Source: Elusimicrobiota bacterium
Lineage (GTDB): Bacteria; Elusimicrobiota; Elusimicrobia; FEN-1173
Reading direction: 5' to 3'
Length of the DNA stretch: 5,051 nt
NCBI GenBank assembly: GCA_003158755.1
Contig: PMLF01000205.1
Coordinates: 1-5,051, forward strand
The notes beneath the pieces were generated by a model. The model searched no databases. It was not told the origin of the DNA and was given only the letters and a program-made list of their open reading frames with translations. Each line of letters begins with the position of its first letter. Within the stretch, counting starts at the first letter, position 1. A program made the translations under genes and the position numbers. Positions 1-5,051 of this stretch are shown in pieces.

Positions 1-1470
1 TTCAAGCTCTACGACACCTACGGTTTTCCGCCCGACCTCACCCGCGAGATGCTCGCCGAAAAAGGACTCTCCTACGACGAGAAGGAGTTCGAAAAGGCCA
101 GCGCCGAAGCCCAGGACACCGCCCGCGGCGGTTGGAAAGGTTCGGGACAGCAGGACGTGAGCCTCTACAACAATCTCTTCAAGGAAATCGGTGCGGTGAC
201 GCCCGTCTATTACTCCACTTATGGAGCGACGACTTCAAAGAGCATGGTGAAGGCGATCATCAAAGAGGGAAAACGCGTCCAGGGTCTTTCGTCGGGCGAA
301 GAAGGCGAAATCGTCTTAGAAAAAACTCCTTTTTATCCGGAAGGCGGCGGTCCCGTGGGGGATGCGGGCCTCCTAAAAGGAAGCCACGGCTCGGCCCAGG
401 TGTTGGATACGCAGAAACCGGTGGAAAATCTCATTGTCCATAAGGTTCTTGTGAAGAGCGGCCAGATCAAGATTGGGGAAGAGGTCTCGGCCGAAGTGGA
501 CGTCGCCCGCCGCGACGCCATTCGGCGGCACCACACGGCGACGCACCTTTTGCACGCCGCCCTTCGGCGCGTCCTGGGAAACCACATCGCCCAAGCGGGC
601 TCCATCGTCACGCCCGAGAAGCTGCGTTTTGATTACTCCCATCCCAATGCCCTGACCCCGGATGAACGGCTTCGCGTCGAAGCTGACGCCAACGCCGGCG
701 CTCTCGCCGACATTTCCTGTGAGCGAGGGGAAATGTCCCTGCGCGAAGCCCAGTCAAAAGGGGCCAGCGCTTTCTTCGGTGAAAAATACGGAGAAAAAGT
801 TTATGTGGTGGGTTACGGTAAAGCCTCCATCGAAGTATGCGGCGGTCTTCACGTGGATCGCACCGGGCAGATTGGTTTGATCAAGATTACCGAGGAAACA
901 TCCGTCGGTGCTGGTCTTCGCCGATTGGAAGCGGTGGCCGGTCTGGCCGCTTTGGATTACCTGAGAAGCCTCGAAACATCGTTGTCTCAGGCCGCCGAGA
1001 AACTCAGGGTTTCTCCCGCCGAACTTCCATCCCGCATCGAAAAGACCCTTCAGCGCCAGCGCCAGTTGGAAAAGGAACTGGAGGAGGAAAAGCTCAAATC
1101 TCTTCAAGGCGGGGGGGACGGCGCCGCCAAAACCCAAACCATTAACGGGGTGACGGTGGTCCTCCAAACCGCGCCCGGTCTGGACTCCAGCGCCTTGCGG
1201 ACTCTTTCCGACCGCCTCAAGGCGAAAACCCCTTCTGGCGTCGTCATCGTCGCCACGGCCGGCGAAGAAAAAATCTCCTTCGTCGTCGCCTTAAACGGCG
1301 GTTTGGATAAACAGGGTTGGCACGCGGGAAAAATCGCCCAAGCTATCGCCGCTAAAGTGGAAGGGAAAGGCGGCGGTCGCCCCGATTTCGCTCAGGGAGG
1401 GGGAAAGAATTCCATTCCCTTGAGCGATCTCTTTTCCGATCTGTCCTCTTTCCTCATTAAATCGGTATAA
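1..1470 (+). CDS. alaS: Alanyl-tRNA synthetase, C-terminal half (5' end outside window)
   Basis: Cytoplasmic enzyme that charges tRNA-Ala with alanine and hydrolyses mischarged Ser- or Gly-tRNA-Ala. The reading frame is open from base 1 and gives 489 residues, matching roughly residues 390 to the end of E. coli AlaRS (876 aa); the aminoacylation domain is therefore missing only because of the window edge. It opens with FKLYDTYGFP, a conserved AlaRS segment. Counting from base 1, the editing domain carries the zinc motif HTATH (H178, H182) and CGGLH (C280, H284). The spacing H182 to Q198 (16) and H182 to C280 (98) equals that from E. coli H568 to Q584 and C666, so the editing site looks intact. 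A charged coiled coil follows (about 321-367), then the DHHA1/C-Ala domain with its glycine-rich GGGRPDFAQGGG signature (about 457-468). The TAA stop lies inside a TATAAT hexamer that probably serves the downstream tRNA. The internal ATG at base 49 is not the true start. Confidence 0.97.
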   Translation, partial: FKLYDTYGFPPDLTREMLAEKGLSYDEKEFEKASAEAQDTARGGWKGSGQQDVSLYNNLFKEIGAVTPVYYSTYGATTSKSMVKAIIKEGKRVQGLSSGEEGEIVLEKTPFYPEGGGPVGDAGLLKGSHGSAQVLDTQKPVENLIVHKVLVKSGQIKIGEEVSAEVDVARRDAIRRHHTATHLLHAALRRVLGNHIAQAGSIVTPEKLRFDYSHPNALTPDERLRVEADANAGALADISCERGEMSLREAQSKGASAFFGEKYGEKVYVVGYGKASIEVCGGLHVDRTGQIGLIKITEETSVGAGLRRLEAVAGLAALDYLRSLETSLSQAAEKLRVSPAELPSRIEKTLQRQRQLEKELEEEKLKSLQGGGDGAAKTQTINGVTVVLQTAPGLDSSALRTLSDRLKAKTPSGVVIVATAGEEKISFVVALNGGLDKQGWHAGKIAQAIAAKVEGKGGGRPDFAQGGGKNSIPLSDLFSDLSSFLIKSV

Positions 1471-1471
1471 T
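1466..1471 (+). promoter_or_regulatory. Candidate -10 box for the tRNA-Arg transcript
   Basis: A perfect TATAAT overlaps the alaS stop codon (TAA at 1468-1470). A start 6-8 bases downstream would fall near 1478, just before the leader stem at 1480. The -35 region is poor: the best candidate is CTGTCC at 1441-1446, three matches to TTGACA with a 19-base spacer. The exact -10 and its position make a promoter plausible; the weak -35 keeps the confidence moderate. The tRNA could also be made by read-through from alaS. Confidence 0.5.
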
Positions 1472-1479
1472 CCACCTTC

Positions 1480-1576
1480 TCCGATCGCCGAGTGCCTGTA
1501 GCTCAATTGGATAGAGCGTTGCCCTCCGGAGGCAAAGGTTGAGGGTTCAAGTCCCCCCAGGCACGCGGCGATCGGA
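1480..1576 (+). repeat. Inverted repeat (leader/trailer clamp) enclosing tRNA-Arg
   Basis: Bases 1480-1490 (TCCGATCGCCG) are the exact reverse complement of 1566-1576 (CGGCGATCGGA), giving 11 base pairs around the tRNA. In RNA the clamp would stack on the 7-bp acceptor stem (1492-1498 with 1558-1564), interrupted only by the single apposition of A1491 and the discriminator G1565. The precursor would thus have an end helix of about 18 pairs. Known biology: RNase P removes leaders, and RNase Z or exonucleases trim trailers of CCA-less tRNAs; a paired leader and trailer should affect both. The trailer strand also contains GGA (1574-1576), the only Shine-Dalgarno-like sequence before the bgl start. 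The complementarity is seen directly; any role is inferred. Confidence 0.85.
1492..1565 (+). tRNA. tRNA-Arg (anticodon CCG)
   Basis: A 74-base cloverleaf can be folded by eye: acceptor GTGCCTG (1492-1498) with CAGGCAC (1558-1564); D stem GCTC/GAGC (1501-1504, 1514-1517); anticodon stem TTGCC/GGCAA (1519-1523, 1531-1535) with loop CTCCGGA; variable loop AGGTT; T loop TTCAAGT (1546-1552). The anticodon CCG at 1526-1528 reads the arginine codon CGG. The known bacterial arginine identity elements A20 (A1511), C35 and G36 are present, and the discriminator is G1565, as I recall for the E. coli CCG isoacceptor. The T stem has one A-C mismatch (A1542 opposite C1556). CCA is not encoded (CGG follows), so CCA-adding enzyme is needed. 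The gene lies 21 bases after alaS and 19 bases before the GH1 gene, on the same strand. Confidence 0.97.
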
Positions 1577-1582
1577 ATTTTT
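1566..1582 (+). terminator. Possible intrinsic terminator formed by the tRNA trailer
   Basis: The 3' arm of the clamp is followed directly by A1577 and then five T's (1578-1582), the layout of a Rho-independent terminator whose 'loop' is the whole tRNA. If active it would end the tRNA transcript just before the ATG at 1585, and the GH1 gene would depend on read-through. Weak points are the short T-tract and the large enclosed structure. The sequence elements are seen; termination is inferred. Confidence 0.35.
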
Positions 1583-1584
1583 AT

Positions 1585-2922
1585 ATGACCTCTTCCTCCC
1601 TTAAATTTCCGCCAAAATTCCTTTGGGGTTGCGCCACCTCTTCATACCAGATTGAAGGTGCATTCAATGAAGGCGGGCGGACCGTCGCCAATTGGGACGT
1701 GTTTAGCCGGACGCCGGGAAAAGTGTACAGCGGCCACCTGGCCGACCCGGCGTGCGACCATTTCCATCGTTACAAAGAAGACGTCCGACTGATGGCCGAT
1801 CTGGGGATGAAAGCATATCGGTTCTCCGTCGCATGGCCCCGCGTCGTTCCCAGCGGGACCGGCGGCGTCAATCCCGCCGCCTTGGATTTCTACGACCGGT
1901 TGACGGACGAGCTCCTACGTTGCGGCATCGAACCGTTCATTACTCTCTACCACTGGGACCACCCTCAAATCCTCGATGAAAAAGGCGGTTGGCGGAACCG
2001 GGACTTCGCGTCCTGGTTCGCCGAATACGCGGCCGTGGTCGCGCGGAGGTTTTCCGATAGGGTGGAAAATTGGATGACCCTGAACGAGCCTCCCTGCATC
2101 GCCGATCTTGGATACGGCACGGGACTGCATGCGCCGGGGTCCCAGCTCGGGCCCCGCGATTTGAACCAAGTCGTGCATCACATCCTTTTGGCCCACGGTT
2201 TGGGCGTCGAGGCCATCCGACAAAACGCCTCGCGCCCGGTCCGCGTCGGGATCGCCCACAATCCGGACAACATGGTTCCTTTGACGTCCGATGACGCGGA
2301 CGCGGCGCGCACCGCGTGGCGACGGGCGAACTCCTGGTGGTTCCACCCGATGTTCAGGGGCGAGTACCCGGCGGACCTTTGGCGGGAGCGGGGAGGGAAC
2401 GTCCCCGAGGTTCGTTCGGGCGATTTGAAGTTGATTGGTCAGCCGCTGGATTTCATGGGGCTCAATATCTATCACGGGACGCGGGTCCGTCGCGCGGCTT
2501 CGGGGTCGGAGCTCCTTCCGTTCGTCGAGCCGGGAGCGCCGACGACCACCATGGGGTGGCCCGTGATCCCCGAAGCCATGTATTGGGGGTTGAAATTCTT
2601 TCATGAGGACTATCCCGTGGAAACCCTTTACATCACGGAGAACGGCGTTTCCATCGATGAGACGCCCGACGCCTCCGGCCGGGTGGACGACCGGCCCCGC
2701 ATCGCTTTCTTAAGGGCGTATCTCTCCCAACTCCACCGCGCGGTGGCGGAGGGAGTTCCCGTGAAAGGCTATTTTCTCTGGACCCTCATGGATAATTTCG
2801 AGTGGTCCCACGGTTTCAGCAAGTTATTCGGACTTGTTCGCGTGGACGGTCCCGGTCTCCGCCGCGTCCCCAAATCCAGCGCGCTCTGGTACCGGGATGT
2901 GATTTCCGTCGACGGTATTTGA
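1585..2922 (+). CDS. GH1 beta-glucosidase family enzyme
   Basis: Glycoside hydrolase family 1, retaining, expected to remove a terminal beta-linked glucose or galactose from oligosaccharides or aryl glycosides in the cytoplasm. The 445 residues match the usual bacterial length (about 440-460). Seen in order: FLWGCATSSYQIEGA (12-26) with subsite -1 residue Q22; YHWDHP (122-127); TLNEP (165-169) with acid/base E168; N294 and Y296; LYITENG (348-354) with nucleophile E352; FLWTLMDNFEW (397-407) with sugar-binding W399, E406 and W407. There is no signal peptide. The ATG at 1585 fits the family N-terminus, and no in-frame start lies closely upstream. There is no good Shine-Dalgarno sequence, only GGA eight bases before the ATG within the tRNA clamp stem. 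The gene starts 19 bases after tRNA-Arg and ends 15 bases before dtd. The exact substrate (glucoside, galactoside, 6-phospho-sugar) cannot be fixed from sequence, so no symbol is assigned. Confidence 0.95.
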   Translation: MTSSSLKFPPKFLWGCATSSYQIEGAFNEGGRTVANWDVFSRTPGKVYSGHLADPACDHFHRYKEDVRLMADLGMKAYRFSVAWPRVVPSGTGGVNPAALDFYDRLTDELLRCGIEPFITLYHWDHPQILDEKGGWRNRDFASWFAEYAAVVARRFSDRVENWMTLNEPPCIADLGYGTGLHAPGSQLGPRDLNQVVHHILLAHGLGVEAIRQNASRPVRVGIAHNPDNMVPLTSDDADAARTAWRRANSWWFHPMFRGEYPADLWRERGGNVPEVRSGDLKLIGQPLDFMGLNIYHGTRVRRAASGSELLPFVEPGAPTTTMGWPVIPEAMYWGLKFFHEDYPVETLYITENGVSIDETPDASGRVDDRPRIAFLRAYLSQLHRAVAEGVPVKGYFLWTLMDNFEWSHGFSKLFGLVRVDGPGLRRVPKSSALWYRDVISVDGI

Positions 2923-2923
2923 T

Positions 2924-2933
2924 AGGATATCCT
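2924..2933 (+). promoter_or_regulatory. Palindrome AGGATATCCT containing the dtd ribosome-binding site
   Basis: The 15-base gap between bgl and dtd holds a perfect 10-base palindrome. Its left half AGGA (2924-2927) is the only Shine-Dalgarno-like sequence, ten bases before the dtd ATG, so initiation strength is expected to be modest. With no loop it cannot form a normal hairpin. It may be chance; a protein-binding role is not supported by anything else seen here. Confidence 0.35.
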
Positions 2934-2937
2934 TCCG

Positions 2938-3474
2938 ATGAAAGCTCTCCTTCAGCGCGTTAGCTCGGCTTCGGTCACCGTGGAAAACGGCGAGACCCGG
3001 TCCATCGGCCGGGGACTCGTCGTGCTGTTGGGCGTCGCCGCCGGCGATACCGAGGCGGATGCCGTTTCCTTGGCGGAAAAGGTCCTCTCGCTCCGGTTGT
3101 TCCCGACCAAGTGGGCGTTTGAAAAAACCTCCACCCCGAAAACGATCCTGCAGGAAGCCCGGGCCGATCCCAAGGCCGGGGCCGACTTTGATTTGAGCTT
3201 GGCCGATATCGGCGGGGACGTTCTTATCGTCTCGCAGTTCACCCTCCTGGCGGATGTTCGCAAGGGGCGGCGGCCGGATTTCAACGGCGCGTCCAAGCCG
3301 GAAGCCGCCGTGGCGCTCTATCGGGCCTTCATCGAGAACGTCGAAAAAAGACTCATCACTCCCTCCTCTGATCCCACCCCCGTCGTGGCCACGGGGACTT
3401 TCGGCGCTTCCATGCGAGTGGCCCTGACCAACGAAGGTCCCGTCACGCTCCTCGTCGACACCGCTCAAAAATGA
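2938..3474 (+). CDS. dtd: D-aminoacyl-tRNA deacylase
   Basis: Cytoplasmic, RNA-based proofreading enzyme that hydrolyses D-aminoacyl-tRNAs and, from published work on the family, Gly-tRNA-Ala. The start MKALLQRVSSASVTV matches the family N-terminus (E. coli MRALIQRVTRASVTV). The two signature motifs are intact: SQFTLLAD (99-106) and NEGPVT (165-170), whose G167-P168 corresponds to the Gly-cisPro pair that excludes L-amino acids. RKGRRPDF (108-115) and TGTFGASM (152-159) also fit. At 178 residues it exceeds the usual 145-150. About 20 extra residues lie between LRLF (52-55) and FDLSL (84-88), and a smaller excess lies around 141-149. The reading frame is continuous through both, and motifs on each side are intact, so this looks like real insertion rather than a frameshift. 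The gene follows bgl by 15 bases, and its TGA overlaps the next start codon (ATGA). Confidence 0.95.
   Translation: MKALLQRVSSASVTVENGETRSIGRGLVVLLGVAAGDTEADAVSLAEKVLSLRLFPTKWAFEKTSTPKTILQEARADPKAGADFDLSLADIGGDVLIVSQFTLLADVRKGRRPDFNGASKPEAAVALYRAFIENVEKRLITPSSDPTPVVATGTFGASMRVALTNEGPVTLLVDTAQK
3471..3474 (+). promoter_or_regulatory. ATGA stop/start overlap coupling dtd to the next gene
   Basis: The ATG of the anchored protein (3471-3473) overlaps the TGA of dtd (3472-3474). No purine-rich ribosome-binding sequence lies in the A/C-rich bases just upstream. This arrangement typically allows re-initiation by ribosomes finishing the upstream gene, so the two proteins are expected to be co-expressed. 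The overlap is seen; coupling is inferred. Confidence 0.7.
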
Positions 3475-5051
3475 TCAAGCTTCCTTCCTTCAGCCGGCGG
3501 CTCACCGCCGTCGTGGCGGGGATTTATCTCCTCGGGTTCTTTGTTTTCCACCGGTCTCAAGTTCCCGTGACGGAACTTCCCCAATTGGTTGTCGTGGAAA
3601 AGAAAAACTCGTTGGAGCCTTTACCCGACCGGTTGCCGCCGGAAGCGCCGCTCGAACCGGCGGCGCTCCGGCCCGTTCAATCGCCGGAGACGTTGTTGCC
3701 GGTTCCGCCTCCGATCTCCGTCGTCCTCCCTCGAAACGCGGTCCGCGCGGCTCCCGCCCGTCCGGCGATCAAAGGCGTTGTCTTGGCCGCCGACAAGGAC
3801 GACCATTTCCACGACGATTTTGTGGACGTCACACTTCGCGCCGAGTCTTCGGAACAGCTCAAGCTCCTCAAAAGCACAGGGCCCTTCACCGGCTGGGTCG
3901 AGCGGAACGGCCACCGGGTGATCACGATCGGCGAAATGGACCATTTCCGTTTGTTGTTCGACGGAGAGCAGAACCTCTATAAAGGCCGCTGGCCAGTGCC
4001 GTGGAACGCCCCCGACGGCGAATACCAGTTGCGCCTCGCCAAAACTCCTTGGCCGGAAGGTTTTCCCTCGCCGACGGAGGGGAAATTCCACGTCGTCTCC
4101 CGGTCCTTCACCCCGCTACCGCCGGGTTTTGTGGCGTTCACCCTCGAAGGCTACCGTTCCCTCGACCGAATCCCCGGGCCGGATGGAGTGAAGAGCATCC
4201 AAGGTTTCCCGGCCTGGGCGCGCTTCGTCGGGGCCGACGCCATTTTCGTCCAGGGAGGCGAATCCAGCGGTTTCGATCGAAAGTTGCCGAAGGAGTTCCC
4301 TTGGATCACGGCGTCCTTCGCCAAGATCCGGGCTCTGGGCCAGGAGTGCCACCGGCAAGGTTTGAAACTGGGAGTTTATGTGTTGTCGTACATGGTCGGG
4401 GGGCCGCCGGAATTGGCGGCGGATTATACCTACGGCTGGAACTACGACAAAAGCGGCCTCAACGCCGGGTTGGACCTTCAAAAGCGCCGGGGCATTTCCA
4501 TAGCCGATCCCAAGCGTCCGGGGGACATCGTGGCCATCCTGCGCAAGTTCCAGGCGATGCCCGAGGTCGATTGGCTGGGGATGGACTACATCCGTCCCGC
4601 GTTCGGCTCCTGCGAATTGGTCGACGATTTCGTCGACGAGATGCCGGGAGTCAAGACGCCTCCCGGATACAAGGAGATGACGCCCGAGCAACGGATGATC
4701 TGGCTGTGCCGGGGGCGTTTTTCAGCCCCGACGCCGGAGCGGCGGCTGGAGCCCCGCTTCATCTTGAGCGACCAGTGGTTTTGGTACCGCGCCCACCGCA
4801 CCGCCGAGATCGTCCGTTCCATCACGCAGGCCCTGGGACACTCGAAGATTTTTTGGGCTTTCACTCTGTCCTGGAACAAAGGCTGGGAGCACGGGCAGGA
4901 CCCTTGCATGATGCGCGACGCCGGTCTGGACGTGGACGCCGTTATGCTCTACGAGGCCGACGAGAAAATGTTCCAGGGCCTCGTGAGTCACTGGGGGGCC
5001 TACACCCGGCGGGACCAGTTGAACTTGATCGTCGGAAACCAGACGGACTGG
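3471..5051 (+). CDS. Membrane-anchored, proline-rich protein with TIM-barrel glycosidase-like domain (3' end outside window)
   Basis: The frame opened by the ATG overlapping the dtd stop stays open for 527 codons to the last base, so the C-terminus is missing. Seen: basic N-terminus (K3, R9, R10), hydrophobic segment at about 11-26 without a lipobox or clear signal-peptidase site, suggesting an uncleaved anchor; a proline-rich stretch at about 37-100, likely a spacer outside the membrane; a probable beta-sandwich at about 115-210, including WPVPWNAPDGEYQLRL. From about 218 on, alternating helices and hydrophobic strands suggest a TIM barrel: ADAIFVQGG (255-263), KLGVYVLSYM (299-308), VDWLGMDYIRP (366-376), KIFWAFTLSW (459-468), VDAVMLYEAD (488-497). 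The DYIRP strand and the late AVMLYE strand recall GHL10/DUF187-type putative glycoside hydrolases. This is pattern resemblance only, and no catalytic residues can be assigned. There is no Shine-Dalgarno sequence; translation is probably coupled to dtd. Arginine codons are rich in CGG. Confidence 0.85.
   Translation, partial: MIKLPSFSRRLTAVVAGIYLLGFFVFHRSQVPVTELPQLVVVEKKNSLEPLPDRLPPEAPLEPAALRPVQSPETLLPVPPPISVVLPRNAVRAAPARPAIKGVVLAADKDDHFHDDFVDVTLRAESSEQLKLLKSTGPFTGWVERNGHRVITIGEMDHFRLLFDGEQNLYKGRWPVPWNAPDGEYQLRLAKTPWPEGFPSPTEGKFHVVSRSFTPLPPGFVAFTLEGYRSLDRIPGPDGVKSIQGFPAWARFVGADAIFVQGGESSGFDRKLPKEFPWITASFAKIRALGQECHRQGLKLGVYVLSYMVGGPPELAADYTYGWNYDKSGLNAGLDLQKRRGISIADPKRPGDIVAILRKFQAMPEVDWLGMDYIRPAFGSCELVDDFVDEMPGVKTPPGYKEMTPEQRMIWLCRGRFSAPTPERRLEPRFILSDQWFWYRAHRTAEIVRSITQALGHSKIFWAFTLSWNKGWEHGQDPCMMRDAGLDVDAVMLYEADEKMFQGLVSHWGAYTRRDQLNLIVGNQTDW

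Noticed and set aside
838..852. CGGLH in the AlaRS editing site in place of the common CGGTH
   Set aside because: The cysteine and histidine zinc ligands are kept, and the varied position is known to differ among bacterial AlaRS proteins (for example Cys or Ile), so loss of editing is not implied.
1111..1117. Run of seven G's in alaS, considered as a phase-variable or frameshift site
   Set aside because: It lies in a glycine-rich linker before the DHHA1 domain, and the frame continues correctly to the GGGRPDFAQGGG signature and the stop.
1546..1584. tRNA 3' end as an attachment site for an integrated element carrying bgl
   Set aside because: No second copy of the tRNA 3' end is seen elsewhere in the window, and no integrase or element genes are present; packing is operon-like.
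1915..2604. Long open frame on the - strand (229 codons) opposite the GH1 gene
   Set aside because: It lies wholly inside a gene with intact catalytic motifs; its translation is rich in R, P and G with no recognisable motif, as expected for the shadow of a G+C-rich gene.
2905..2937. Terminator or promoter between bgl and dtd
   Set aside because: No stem-loop with a T-run is present, and no convincing -35/-10 pair was found; TAGGAT-like bases have no partner at the right spacing.
2824..3468. Open frame on the - strand (214 codons) opposite dtd and the end of bgl
   Set aside because: It spans two well-supported + strand genes, has low-complexity composition and shows no ribosome-binding site or family motif.
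3621..4691. Two longer - strand open frames (3621-4091 and 4116-4691) opposite the anchored-protein gene
   Set aside because: The + strand frame from 3471 is open without interruption to the window end, has a coherent anchor, stalk and domain layout, and is coupled to dtd; the antisense frames are best explained as shadows.
1..5051. CRISPR arrays, insertion-sequence ends, retroelements or defence genes
   Set aside because: No spaced direct repeats, transposase or reverse-transcriptase motifs, or toxin-antitoxin pairs were seen on either strand; nearly all bases are accounted for by the five genes.

Overview
The window carries five genes, all on the + strand and tightly packed, with no intergenic gap longer than about 20 bases. 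The G+C-rich base composition, a bacterial-type alanyl-tRNA synthetase, a tRNA without an encoded CCA, and a membrane-anchored protein with a proline-rich linker suggest a G+C-rich bacterium, probably with an extracytoplasmic compartment to display that protein. The phylum cannot be read from this sequence. It resembles an uncultured or metagenomic lineage, but that is only an impression.

Layout: (1) bases 1-1470, the C-terminal half of alaS (editing domain, coiled coil and DHHA1/C-Ala domain; the catalytic N-terminal half lies upstream of the window). (2) bases 1492-1565, tRNA-Arg(CCG). A perfect TATAAT hexamer overlapping the alaS stop codon lies just upstream of it. An 11-bp leader/trailer inverted repeat encloses the tRNA and is followed by five T's. 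(3) bases 1585-2922, a complete cytoplasmic GH1 beta-glucosidase-type enzyme with both catalytic glutamates; its start lies only 19 bases after the tRNA. (4) bases 2938-3474, dtd, a D-aminoacyl-tRNA deacylase about 30 residues longer than usual, mainly because of an insertion before the SQFTL motif. (5) bases 3471-5051, an open-ended gene that overlaps dtd by ATGA. It encodes a membrane-anchored, proline-rich protein with a probable beta-sandwich and a TIM-barrel-like domain reminiscent of GHL10/DUF187-type glycoside hydrolases. It has no stop codon in the window and runs off the right edge.

Two themes are mixed here. alaS, tRNA-Arg and dtd belong to translation and its proofreading; AlaRS editing and DTD are both known to guard tRNA-Ala against wrong amino acids. 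The GH1 enzyme and the anchored TIM-barrel protein suggest carbohydrate handling. Spacing suggests that the last three genes form one transcription unit. The most unusual structure is the tRNA cassette: promoter, start-proximal clamp stem, tRNA, clamp stem, U-tract and the bgl start codon are packed into about 120 bases, with the only weak ribosome-binding sequence of bgl inside the clamp. I found no CRISPR array, insertion sequence, integrase or recognisable defence system.
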